Assembly: GCA_012845835.1 (NCBI GenBank)
Contig: JABAKD010000022.1
Location: forward strand, 12,046,718 to 12,110,717
Length of the DNA: 64,000 nt
Direction of reading: 5' to 3'
Source: Undaria pinnatifida
Lineage: Eukaryota; Sar; Phaeophyceae; Laminariales; Alariaceae
Shown one piece after another: positions 44,001-56,700 of this stretch. A program made the position numbers and the translations under genes. Position 1 is the stretch's first letter. Each line of letters starts with the position of its first letter. Under the pieces are notes generated by a model. The model did no database searches. It saw only the letters and a list, made by a program, of their open reading frames with translations, and was not told the DNA's origin.

Positions 44001-47000
44001 TCCGATCGATAACCGGTGGGCTCATCCGCCATCGATCCCTGTCCTTGGCAGGCGTCGATTGAAGACGCATGGACGGCGCGTGCTGCGGACGGTAGGGGCA
44101 ACAGCTATTAAATTCGGAGGCTCCTCAATTTGTCAAGCTCTGTAAGACCCCAAAGCCGGCTTTGCGGAACCATGAAGGCGCAACCTGATGAACAATGCCA
44201 TCGCCTATTATTGAATAGTTTTATTCCCTACTCCTGAAATTATCGCAGCCTAACTCCCAAGTGCTTTGTCTCCATGCCGGGACTGCCGCGCTACAGTAAA
44301 AGGGTTATTAGGGATGTACAAGCTTCCCCGTCTGGATGTGGTTGGCTTGACATCCCGGAGGTGGCGTTTTTGAGTTAGGGGGGGGCAACACTCTTGTAAA
44401 AAATAAAGGAAAAACAATAAGCCACCGGGCGAGTAACACTGACCAGCCCAAACAAGCGAATGCTTTAGTTTACAAGGTTTATCTTCGGAGTCGCGTTAGA
44501 ATGACGGGGTTGCCACGAGATACGAGAAAGGCCCAAATCAAACCTGATTTAATACTTGTGTATCTGTATGTTTTTTTATTGATTTGTATACGTAGAACGC
44601 GGTTTTTGGGATATATATATGTATGCGCTGGGGACTGGTGTTTAGTGGATTGTCGTGGTGATGTACACAGAAAAAAAAAAGTCACCAAAGTATGATAGCA
44701 GATAGCACGGCACTTTAGCTGCTGTTTCTGACAGACCACACAGCAGCAGCAAAGCAGCGGTGCCAAAACGATAAAAACGCTCACTCAAAAAACGTTTTCG
44801 TCAACAAAGCGGAAGCGTTTTGTCTAGTTAGTAGTAGCGGTGGTCATATTGAAAAAAATGAGTAGTACGTACAAGAACTGGCGGAAGCAATCAAAAGCAT
44901 CAAAGGATGGTGGCACAGCATACTTCGCTACTGTTGCAGGCGGCGATGGCGGGATTCGAGCTGTGGCCGAACATCAGTCGGGCGTTTCTACGGTTCATAA
45001 AGTTCGATCGGCCTTCAAACTCAAACTAGCCCGCAGGATTTTCCACGCAGCCATGCTAACGCTAATGTCGTCGAGTGTGTGACCAGCAAGCTACATGACC
45101 AATACTTGCAAGCGTAGTGGCCCCAACAGGAACACTCGTCTCCCCAGTAGGACCTCTAGCGCTGTTGTTCATGTGCTCGTGCTGCATTACGCCTCGAGAC
45201 CATTCGATAACACTATTAATAGTGTGAGCGACTAATTTTGGCAAAGTGGTTTTTAACCACGTAGGCCATCTGGGGCAAAGCCTGCCCCTCTCGCTATGAG
45301 CACCTCCTGGGACTCCGCCAGCGCGCACGCGCCTATCCATCCCAGTGTCTTGAGGCTAGTCTCGTACTGGTCCAGCCTCTTTCGGCATCTGCTGCGGTTC
45401 TGGAACCCTTCGAGTAGCTAGATGCTTCGTCGGCGTTACGCCGCACAGACCCACCGCCGAAGAACCCGCTCGTAGGGTCAGTAGCGCCCGTTTCTGGCAC
45501 CACCTGACTCCTCCGGCTAAGCCTGCGAGACCTGCCCTTCTGTTGTCTTGGTTGGAGGAATTTTTGTAAGGAGAACGTAGGCTCCGAGAGTGCTTTGGGC
45601 CTGATGATCCTGTTTGGATGCTATCGGTTGCAACTTCGGTGCGACCGAAGCTGCCTCTTCCTCGACGCTGCCTGCAGGCAACGCAGGCAGTATCAGGACC
45701 CTAACCTAATGGCTCTGGTGCGTTCGTAGAAACCTGCCGAAGGTAGCTCTACCGACGGTGAGGTCGAGAGGCTTGAAGAGTATAGACGATATCTTGTATT
45801 GGTTGGTTCAAAGCTTGGAGTGCCCCCGATAGGGAACATCAGATTACGCGACCTACACACAGCCCACCGACGCAGAGGCGTCAATGGTCGACATAACTTT
45901 TTTTTTCTAACTTCATACCCGTCAATTTCCCTATCTGGATTGGCTAACGTGATAGCAGCACAATCTGGCATCGATCGTAGAGACTAACGAACAACGCGCT
46001 CCCGGCCAAAACAATAGTTCTAACGTCGGTTCGATTTTTTTTGCCGTTTCAAAATTTCCATGAAGTTTCCACCAAGTTTAGAAATATTCCCTCCCCGTTT
46101 TATGTTTACCGGTTCACGCAGGTGGTTGACCATGCCCTGGGTGAGGACGCCATCCGCTCTCGCCAGGAGTCGGTGCAGATGATCGAGAGGTGGAACTCGG
46201 GAACGCAGGATTACCCCGACCGATCCTGTCTCCACGAAATGTTTCGGGAATCTGCGAAGAAGAACCACGATGCCCCCGCCATCTTCTACAAGGTTTGGGT
46301 TTCGGCGGCTTGGCGGGTGGTTGTTGTTTCGGTCCTCTTGAGAGAGCCTGAAAAACTGGCAGGCTGTAGTATTGAGAGAGGTCTAGACCGATGGTTTGGT
46401 AGGGGGAAGAGGCGTTTGGGGCCTTGTAATTCAGCGTCTCAGGGCCAACTCGTTCCAGTTGGCTCTATACCGTGTGTGTTTTCAGGTCTTAATATTTCGT
46501 GTGTGTGGGTGGGTATTTTTTTTTCGCGAAACAACCTCCATGGAATTGTTTTATAGAATTGTTCTAACACCGTCAGCTGTGAGTTCAACAAATTTAGGGT
46601 CGATACTCATCTTTGCAACCTGCGCACTACATCGATCGCCCCTTTTTACGCCGCTCGTATTGAAAACGGGGGTTCCCCCTCCACCTTAGGCTTGATCAAC
46701 ATCGCGTGTACGCTGTCCTCGGGGCGGATAATGTCGATCACCGGCATAGGGTGGGGGCTACCCCAACAACGAAGGCGGCACGGTATATAACGAGTTGGCG
46801 GTTTGACGTTGTACCGCTCTTCTAGCTCTGTTATTAGTCGTCCTGTGGCGTCTCGGTTTGTTTTCGCCGGCACGTGCCGCCTTTTCGACTGCTGTGCGAA
46901 GGAAACTAGAGCGTTTGGAACAGACCAGACTAACAAAGAGGCAAAACGCGCGAAAAGCGAAAGAGATAGATGATAGCCACAAAAGGCGGTCTGAAAGGAA

Positions 47001-50000
47001 TATGCGAAGAGATGATGTAGTGTGTGGCAAAGCCGTATTGAGCGCCCAAGTGTCGGCGGTGTTTCTACGAGGAGTAGGAACAGTGCCCCCTCTCGAGTGA
47101 CATGCGTGGGCACTGGTCAAATGACGATCAGCAAGCCACAAATGAGTACCCTTCCCCCTCCCCTCCCCCTCCCTTTGTAGGATGCAGCTCACCCTTCGTA
47201 CGACTCGCCGAAAGTCTCATATCGCTTCGACCTGGTTGCAAGCAATGCCTACCTGATTGGTGGAAAACCCGACATGCTCATTGTAGGGAGATGCGAGGAC
47301 CTATGGTCATACCACTACGACCATATCTGGTACATGATACGATGATTGCACCCCCGCATTAGGACGGGCCGGACATGAGAGGTACTACTCGGCATGTTAT
47401 GCGGTCGCCGCACGGACCGGAGCCGACGTGCTGCATTGTGACGGTTTCTTCTTCGATACGGTAGTGCTTCCTCCATGGTGCCGGTGTGCGCCGACCGGAT
47501 ATGCCGGTAATACAGCGGCAAACCCGGCATTTCTCCGCATGCTGCCACTATAGGATTTTCCCACCTGTGCGACGCGACTTGACCAGCACTATAGCGAGCA
47601 ACCGCCACCACTCAACCGGCACTATAGAGGAGCCGCTACTGCACCCTCAACCTCCCCTCCCCAGCTCCTTGACACCACCAGCGGTTTACTTATCGTGTCC
47701 CTGACCCCCCCCCCTGCCATCCGTCCTCCCGCTTTGGCAGGGTGCGCTGCTTACGTACGGGGAGGTGGATGACCTCACCGACACGCTTGCCGGCTGGCTG
47801 TACGCGAAGGGTGTGAGGATCGGGTCAGCAGTTGGTATCTTCATGGAGCACCGCGCGGAGTACGCCCTCGCCTACATCGCCGCACACAAGGTCTGCGAAA
47901 GCAAACATGGCGAAGAAAGTAGAAGTCCGTCAAATGAAAAACTCGAGCAAACAAAAACGAAAGCCCTCGAGCTGGCTGGCTTTCGGCTCGTGCTGGCAGC
48001 GTCGGCGAAAACCAACATGCAAACAAAATGAACATCCTCGGGCTGGCTAGCCGTCGGCCGGTGCTGGTAGCATCGGGAAAAAAAAAATGCATATCAAATG
48101 GAAATCCTCGAGTTGGCCGGCTTTCGGCACGCAGAGTGTCGCCGAAGACAAACGTGCAAACAAAATGTACACCAAACATGGCGCACCACAAGCCTGCAGT
48201 CAATATGAAAACCCTCGAGTTGGCTGGACTTCCGACGGGTCTGGCTAAACCGTCAGAAAAATGACACGAGTTTTGGGTAGCCGTCCATCGTCGGAAGTTA
48301 TTTGCCACCCTTATTGACGCCCTAGCTCGCCACCGGGTGCCCCTGCCCCCCACCCCTGTCCTCACCAAGGAGGGAATTATATTATAAATGTATCCCTGGT
48401 ATATATTATACTCCGGAGCATTATAGAAACAAAACGCAATGAGCGTCCAAATGTTGGAGACGTCTCCATTGAGCGTAAATAGGAACGGTGCTCCGTCTGG
48501 AAAGGGATGCGTGGTCAACGGGAAAAGGACTAAGGAAACCAACCAATGAGCGCACGCCCCCCCTCCTCCTCTGCGCCTCCGTTTTTATCGAAGGCTACCG
48601 GAGCATACATGCCGCTGGAGATCGTGTACCCCGCAGATCTGCTGGAGGGAGTGTTGAAGCAAGTGAAGCCACCCGTGGTTCTCACGCAGGTGTGTGTTAG
48701 GCTAAAAAATATTAGCTGAGGCCAACCAATGTTTATGGTACCCCGATCTAGGTCATAGATCTTCCTGACATTCGTTTCTCCGCCTAAAGATCAAGATGTT
48801 GAGTTAAGATTTCCAAACAGTGTGCACGATGAAAACGAATCTCGATGTAAAATCTACCGAAAATGTTCGTTATATTCGAAGTCATTATTTGGGGGAGTGC
48901 TTGCACGAATGCGAACCCCCAACAAACACACAAACGTACCGCAGCGCCTCAACACACCACCGACCGTGGCGATCACGGCACGCGAGGGTCAATCGGCAGC
49001 TGCTCGGCCAATGGCCCAGGAGGATGTCACATATTTGCGGACTTACTGCTGTTGGGTGTGTGTGCATGTTCGCGTGGGCCAAACGCGGCCTAATCAGGCA
49101 CGACCTCTAAACAACATCTGAAGGAGAACCACCTTGTCCCGATCTCCGCCTGAGATCGGAACAAAACACCCCTTTCTGGTTGATTTTCCGATCTTGGAAA
49201 TGGTCAGAACCAACGTTCGTCTCCACCTGCAGTGTACACATATCTTCCTTTGGGTGGATGTTGGTGCGATCAAAATCCTTGACCTAGATCGGGGTACCAT
49301 AAGCAGTGGTCTTAACCCTGTCCTGCTACTACTGCGAATTTTGTCCTACATAAATTTCAAGTATTTTTTGCCAAAAACGTGGGTGTGCGAAGGGCTGACG
49401 AGGTTTAACATATTTTTGAGAGTTCAGAGAGAAATCGTGTCCAAATTATGTGACGAGTGCAGCATCGGCCGGCCCGAACTGCCGAGGTATATAGGGGACT
49501 TTCCCGAAAGCACACGGAAGGACATATTCGACGCACGCGCAGCATTATGATATGATACTCGTACTATAAATATATATATATACGACCATTTTTTTTTCTT
49601 TTTATGCAGTCAGGAGTTTTTTTCGTCTCGGCCTCAGTATGGGATTCTCGGAACTGGAATTTTCGGTCAAATCGCTTCGTTCGAGCGCCGTCTTCGGGGG
49701 GCGGCTCCAACGCCCCTCGCCCTCCCTTATCCGTTCTGCACCTAGACGTGAACGCGGATAGACGCTGAACGAGACCAGCGAGAAGTGCGTTTTTTTTGTA
49801 TTTTGGGCGGTATACGCCCGCGCTATTGTTGGATTTTGGCATATGTAGAGCTTGAACGAAAAAAACAAGGGACAGCATTTCCAAACTGGCATCATTTCCA
49901 AATTGGAATCTAAATTCCTTCCCGACGACGCTTTTTTCATGGCCGTCTCGAAGCGCTTGCCCTATCGTAGCTACTACTACTGCTGTGTGTCGTTGCCTCT

Positions 50001-50675
50001 GGGCTCAGTGGGTATAGTGCTATGTAACCAACGAAGAATGTGTCGTGAGCACGATTCTCACCCAGATCATATTTGGTATTCAGGAGCGTGCGCGCTGGAG
50101 ACGTTATGAATGGTCATGACAGTTGTTATTGTTCTCCTGAGTACTATTAATACTAACTACTGTAGTACGTGGAGAGGGGATAGCTCCGGAGATCCCTCTT
50201 GCGAAGTCGGTGAGAATAAATTAACGAACTCGAAAACGTATTTGGTTGGTATTTAAGCATAACCAACTGAGTTACTGAGTCAAGTGACAGTGGGTAGTGT
50301 TATGTGTCGTGAGTTTGATTATCACCGACGTCATATTTGTCTTTTTCAAGCGTGCGCGCTGACGACATTATGAATGGTTATTTTGGTAGTTTTAACATAT
50401 GTAGCGCTACCCACTAAGCTACTGAGTCAAGTGATTAAGTAGCTCAGTGGGCAGTGCTGTAGGATTTCTCGGTCAAATCACTTTGTTTGAAGGGCGTTGT
50501 CCAACGCCTTCCTTATCCACCCCCTATACCTGATCGTGAACGCGTTCTACGTACGGGAGGTAAGAAACACTTCCGAGAATCGGCGACGAATTTGGATTTT
50601 GGATTCCTGGGCAGTGTTTTTTTCCGAGAACGGGTCAACGCGTGGCACACTAATAGATGACACAGCAGCAATCTA

Positions 50676-50711
<36 letters not shown>

Positions 50712-50745
50712 CAGTAGTAGCAGCAGCAGCAGTAGTAGTAGTAGC

Positions 50746-50785
<40 letters not shown>

Positions 50786-53700
50786 TAGTAGTAGTAGTAG
50801 TAAGAGGTATCTTCTTGACAACATGTCGTGTGCGCGAGCAATCGATGATACAGCAGCAAATAATCTGTTACAATAGTCGACGATATATACCTGGTGCGCT
50901 GTTTTCAAATTCCGAGCTTCAAGAGCAGCAGGTTTGTTGTTGTTGTTGTTGTTGTTCTTCTTCTTCTCACATTAACTCGCATAATCAAGTCCGCGGTGAC
51001 AGGATAGGCTCCGTCAGTAAATAATGTTGGCTGACACCACAGGCAACGCCTCTCTGGGTAACGCCGCGTCAACCATCGTAATAGCATACATTTTCGGGGA
51101 ATGTGTCTATCTACCGCTATGCAAAGATCCTGTTTGTTTTGTTCAATTGTCAGCCGGTCGCCCCGGTCGTCTAGTGGTTACCCTCGAATACTACTAACGT
51201 TTGTTTTGTCCTTGAGTTCGATTCCCACGATGATGAGATTTGACTTTTTTTGCAAAAATGCAACAACAACAAAAAGGGATCAACTGCTGAGAGCGTCTAG
51301 CAGCGTGGGTAGGTACAATTCGATGCGAGTCGACGAGGGAAGAAAATGCTGACTTATTTTGCGATAAAAATGAAGGCACGTGCCAAAGTGGGGAGGGAGG
51401 AGGAGGAGTGCCCGCTGTGTGACCCCGGATCTGAGTTACTACTGGGAGGGAGCGCGAGAGTGGTGCGAGGATAATAAATGGGATTAAGGAAAAACAAATG
51501 TTGCAAAGGCATATTATTACTACCACACCCCGCACCCCTATCCTTTTCCAGAATTTTTTAATTTGTGTGTCCATTCTTCTCTCTAGGCAAGAAATATTGG
51601 CAGATTTACTTATTTTTGGTGCAGTAGTAGTACATCCTGAAAGAAGATACTAGAGTGTCTGCGCCTATTTTTTTTCTGAAATTGGACTGACTTTCAGTCG
51701 GAAATGAAAAATACTAAACATCGACCTTGTCCGCTATGCGCATAGTCCAAAATGAAAAAATGCTACTACCAGTAAATAATATTTTAGTCTCTCAAGTAGA
51801 AAATACACACGGCACTGTCAGCAGTCGTCATGGTAGAGACACCCCGGATATTATTTATTGAGGAGACCGTTCTATTTCGACAACGTGAAAGCACGCGCGA
51901 AGCAAAGACAGCAGATACACATATTCCGCCTTCCCGAGTAAAAACAGAGAAGAAGCGCTACGCCAACCTCCCGTACGAGCAAAGCCACCCCCGCATCTAT
52001 CTTAGACAACGCCGCCGCAACGAGAGATCGCTCTCCTCTTCTTCGTTTTCCTTCTCGCCCGTGACCACGCAGACCAACGCGACAGCCTTTAGGTAATAAA
52101 CAAAGCTCTTCTTCCTAAACCTCGCCGGCTGACATGGCCCCATGTCGACGTTTGATGAAAACCGACTTTGCATCCTGTCGACTTCGAACCTCCATTGCCA
52201 CTGGGGCAGCAGTGCATTCTCTTCATTGATGCCACGTCCTCTTTCGTTTCGCCTAGAGGCGGAGCAGGGTTTAATACTCTTTTCGGTATTTTGTTTGATG
52301 TACGCCACCTTTTACTTGGCGCCTTCAACAACAGTGCGTTTCGCCTATCCTTGCCTTCTTTGTTGTATATGACGTTTTTCTTCTGTCAACTTGTGACCTT
52401 TAGAATCTCATGTTCGTATTAAACTCTTGGCATTACTTTAAAGTTCAATGAATGTCAAATCGGGCAGCTACACCTTAACTTGTGGAAGTGCTGCCCTACC
52501 CTACCCGACGCATGGGCGCCGGCGACCGGCTAATAATGGCGCCCATGCGGAGCCCTCGTATAAAGCTATTTTTAATGCATCAGCTGTGAGTTCGGTACAC
52601 TTAGGATCGATATTCATCTTTATATTCATCTTTGCAAGCGTCGTGATACACCGGCCGCTGGTTTTTTCACATGTATTATTATTTGAATATATGTAACTAT
52701 ACTATGAAATGTTGCGAGGGTGAACAGCAACAACAAATTAGTATCAATACTGACGGTAGCAACTATACGCACTCCGTCCCAGGTATGATACTTGCATCGT
52801 TGCATGCATTTTGCCCCAGTAGGCTGAAACATTGTGCACCTCAGACAGGTGCAAGATCTATATCATCTTCAGTGCATCCCGTACCTGCCGTTATGATATG
52901 TTGCACGCTCTGTTTTTCTAGAAGAAAGGAATCAACTGCTGAGAGCGCCCAGCAGCGTGGGTAGGCGCAATTTGATGCGAGTCGACGAGGGAAGAAAGGG
53001 CTGACGTTTTTCTCGCGATAAATGGGATGATGAGCAAAAATGAAGTACAATAAATATTGTATGACTCGGACATATCACCATCTCGATTATCTACAGTGTA
53101 CCCCGTGTCTTGCCGTTATGATATGTTGTGCTGGATCTGGATCTATAGCTTGTACAGACGCAACCCACGGGAAACATGTGCTACATGATACAGATCGTAC
53201 GGCTCCCACCCCGTAACATGAGCTAAGACCACGCAGATCTCCCCTGAGATATCTAAATAGTAAAAGTAGAAATCCGTGATCTGTCCGATGCGCGGAAGGT
53301 TAAGATGTTGTCGCTTTTCCAGTCGCTAGCCCTGGGTGTCAAAGTGGTTAAGCGTATTTGCGTCACGACCTCGTCCTGTTGTCGGCAGGAGGTGGAGGGG
53401 GGGAGGTGGGGGGTACTCATTTGTTGCCTGCCTTTGTCGTTTGACCGTTGCCCACGCATCCCTTTCGAGACGGAGCACCGTTCCTACTCCTAATAGAGAT
53501 GCCTCCAACATTTGGGCGCTCAGTACGTTGATCCTATATTTATTACTTGAAAAATGAATTGCTTGTTGGCAGGAGGGGGTCGGTTTCAGCACGCGACTTA
53601 TAGGCGTACTGCAGATGGACCGAATGCGGATATACTCCACGACGGCGAGCGCGTGTGTTGTCGGACGCGTTTTATTTCGCGTCTGTGAGTCGGGGGTGTG

Positions 53701-56700
53701 CGCTGGGTGCAGATTATTTTAATCCCACGCAACTAAATATGGCACACACCTTGTACATCGTACGAGTTTCGATGACGTCTCGATATCACAACTGAGTTTT
53801 TTTTTTTTTTTTCAAGTTTATAAAAAAATAATGGTCTGAAAACAACCGTCGCCCCCGTCTTTCGGGTTCCCCCTTGATCTCGAATATTTTGCCACTCGTT
53901 TCTCTTGACGTTTGTCAGACGAGTGTCGCCGACCGCCTGCCCTTGTGGCAAACCTCGCTCTGCATGGACGACGACAAGGCGTGGATAGACACCGCCCGCG
54001 AGGCCCCTGCGGTACCGGCCGACGCTGCTGTCCCCACTCCTGATGATTTGGCCTACGTCGTCATGAGGCGAGAAGAGAGGACGGGAGGTCGATATCTCAT
54101 TTTTTTTCATCAATTTCTATTGATTTCTGATCAACTTGTGATAACTTCTGATTGTTTTTCTGGTGCCACTTTTGGGTGATTATTTTTGTTTCAAAATCAT
54201 TTAAATACCCGGCGTTGCCTTTCCCACGCCAGGTGGCCTGACCTACCTTGTCATGAGGCAGGAAAGAGGACGGGGATCAATATATATATCAATTTGTGTG
54301 AGATTAGATCACTGCATTAATGTTTGCATCACGTCTGGCACCACGTGAAAAACTTTACCCATCCACCTGAGGGTTAAAGAATATAATGAAATATAATTTG
54401 CCCCCCCCCCTCCCCCCCCCCTCCATGCGCTACCTTCCGTACTCAGCTCTGGAACTACCGGCGCGCCCAAGGGGATCTGCTGCCCACACCGCGGCGCCGT
54501 TCACTCGTACCACCACCGGCTGGTGAACTTCCCGTACAGCGAGGGGGACAGGGAGGCCTGCCACGTCTTCTTCGTGTGGGAGCTGCTGCGGCCCCTTCTC
54601 GGGGGCACAAAGAGCGCCGGGGAAGTGGCCGTGCCGCTCTACGTCATCCCGGATGATCACATCTACGACCCCCCCAGGCAAGAGCCGTGGTGCTGTGGGT
54701 AGGGCTCGTATTTTTTAGTCCGCGTTTTTTTTTCACTGCCGATGCTGCTCAGCTGAGGGGCTAGATGCATGTCGTGGTAGGGGTGGGCTGCACCTTCCTT
54801 TTCTAAGGCTCCTCGCTTGGAGAGGCTCTACGCCTGATCCGACCAAAAAAAGTCGAGAACAAAGTGAAGGCGCAACCGGATGAACAACCCCGTGACCACC
54901 TGGTTCACCCTCCTACATGGCATGGAACACGTCCAGCCGAAGAGGCGTAAAGCTGTTATCCTTCGCTTCGTCCTCTGTTAGCCAGTGAGATTCAGCTCCA
55001 GGGCCTAGGTATAAACACGTTTTTTTTTATATAAAAAAAGGGTGATATTCCGACGAAATTGGGTTAAGGAGTCCCGTTCTTTGGAAAACTGTCTTTTTCT
55101 GCCAAAAATTGGTGTACCTTGATACCTCTGCCAAAAAGTGCAAATCTCTGTCATAGCATGCGTCGGTGCCCAATAGAGTTTTAAGGTACGTTTCAGTTGA
55201 TCTGTGTGGCGCGACCAGAGGAGCCGCTGCAACCGATTCACGCGGTCCAAAAAAAAACTAATTTCTGTCAAGGTTGGGTGAAATGCGTCGGGTGTATGTA
55301 TGTTTTCTGCTCCTGTGCCTTTCCTGGTTATGGAGGATGACCTCCCCGCGCCTTTCCTTGTTCCTCCTGCCCCGTGTTCTCCCTTCGTGCCGCAAGCATG
55401 CAATCCGTCAATCAAGCCAACGTATCAATCCATCAACAATTAGCCAATCCACCAACCCATCAACGGAATCAACCAATCAGCACCAAATCAACCAATCAAC
55501 CAATCAATCCATCAACCAATCAATCGGCCTTTAAAGCAAGCAACGAACCAACCAATCAGTCAATAAGTCAACCAATCCACTAATCAACCAACCAAACGCG
55601 AGATCAAAACTGATATTTTCCGGTCCGTCGAGTCGCCTCGCCTTGACGGGCTGTCACCAACCAAACCGGCCAGTCAATAAATCAATCCACCATCGAACCC
55701 ATCAATCAACCCATCATTCAATCAACCTACTAGCAAACCCGTCAGTCAGCCAACCAACCAACACCCAAACCAATCGCGCGATCAACCCTGACGTCAACCA
55801 ATCCCAACGACTCTGTTTCACGGCCTCGCCTTAACAGGCTTTCGTTACCCAAACAAATGCCAACCAAAATCCATCAATCAACCAACCAACCAACTAGTCG
55901 TTCTGCGGTAGCCCCCCAACTTTTCTACAACGAAATCGCCGGTTTTGAAACCAGCCCCCGGTCGTATCTCCTGAAATATGGTGCCCCTTGCCACCCCGAC
56001 GTCATCGTTCGATAGTCCTTCCTTTGCAAACAAGAACGTACATCAAGTTATTTTTTCATGGCATCCTTCCTCGTGTCGAGCAGCCGTGAAACGTTCGTTA
56101 AACAAAAAATCGCTGTTTTTTCGGGGAGACTAGGGTAGAATCAGTCCAACCTATCAATCGACCAATCCTGATTTGTACTGGCCCGACCTCTTGCCTGGCC
56201 GTGGCAGGCTGCTGAAGTTCCTGGGAGAGAATGCCATCACACGGATGTTGTTCACGCCGTCTCTGCTACAGCTGGTGCTCGACCAGTGTGATGCCGAGGC
56301 CCTGAAGGAGGGGATGAAGACCATGCGCATCGTTTGGCTGTGCGGAGAAGTCGTCACGGTAGCGCTACGGTAAGAATTTTTACGCGTTATCAGATTAGTT
56401 TTTAAAGTTATGGGTAACTACCGCATATCAACGTTCTCTCGATTGCTGACGAATATGTCTGATAATGGCGGTGATGGGCTCACATTGCAGCAGCTCATTT
56501 CACGAAAAAAAGGCAAAAAAAACACCCCGATGAGCGAAACGAAATTATGAAGGCCATGCGCGCCGTTTGGCTGTGCGGGGAGGTCGTCACGGTGGAGCTA
56601 CGGTAAAATAATTGTATTTCACATCGGAGCGATAATCGATTCCGATCCGATGAGCGCCTGAAAAAACGAGATCCGATAAGCAATCCGATATGGAACGTAG

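Larger units (their letters stand above)
48690..53918 (+). other. Intron 9 of the NRPS-like gene (5.2 kb)
   Basis: Contents: two family-3 SINE-like units (49985-50120, 50270-50395), an AGT microsatellite (50680-50805), a full family-1 SINE (51153-51500), the right arm of the 800-bp inverted repeat (51763-52565), a family-B repeat (52573-52670), a SINE-1 fragment (52920-53045) and a reversed family-D copy (53370-53530). The 138-codon frame at 49134-49550 has no recognised domain. Confidence 0.5.

Noticed and set aside
44840-45082. Possible separate small gene (80 codons)
   Set aside because: No recognised motif, no homologous second copy and no splice context; I left it as an unassigned frame in intron 6.
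50497-51024. 175-codon poly-Ser protein
   Set aside because: The frame is carried by an (AGT)n microsatellite and a TTG/TTC run in intron 9; the flanking residues match no family.
51153-51235. Functional tRNA gene
   Set aside because: A and B box-like words are present, but the arms do not pair as a clean cloverleaf by eye and the same head is attached to a shared repeat body in several copies.
54430-54681. 83-codon minus-strand open frame
   Set aside because: It is the antisense shadow of NRPS exon 11, whose plus-strand translation has clear A3 and A4 motifs.
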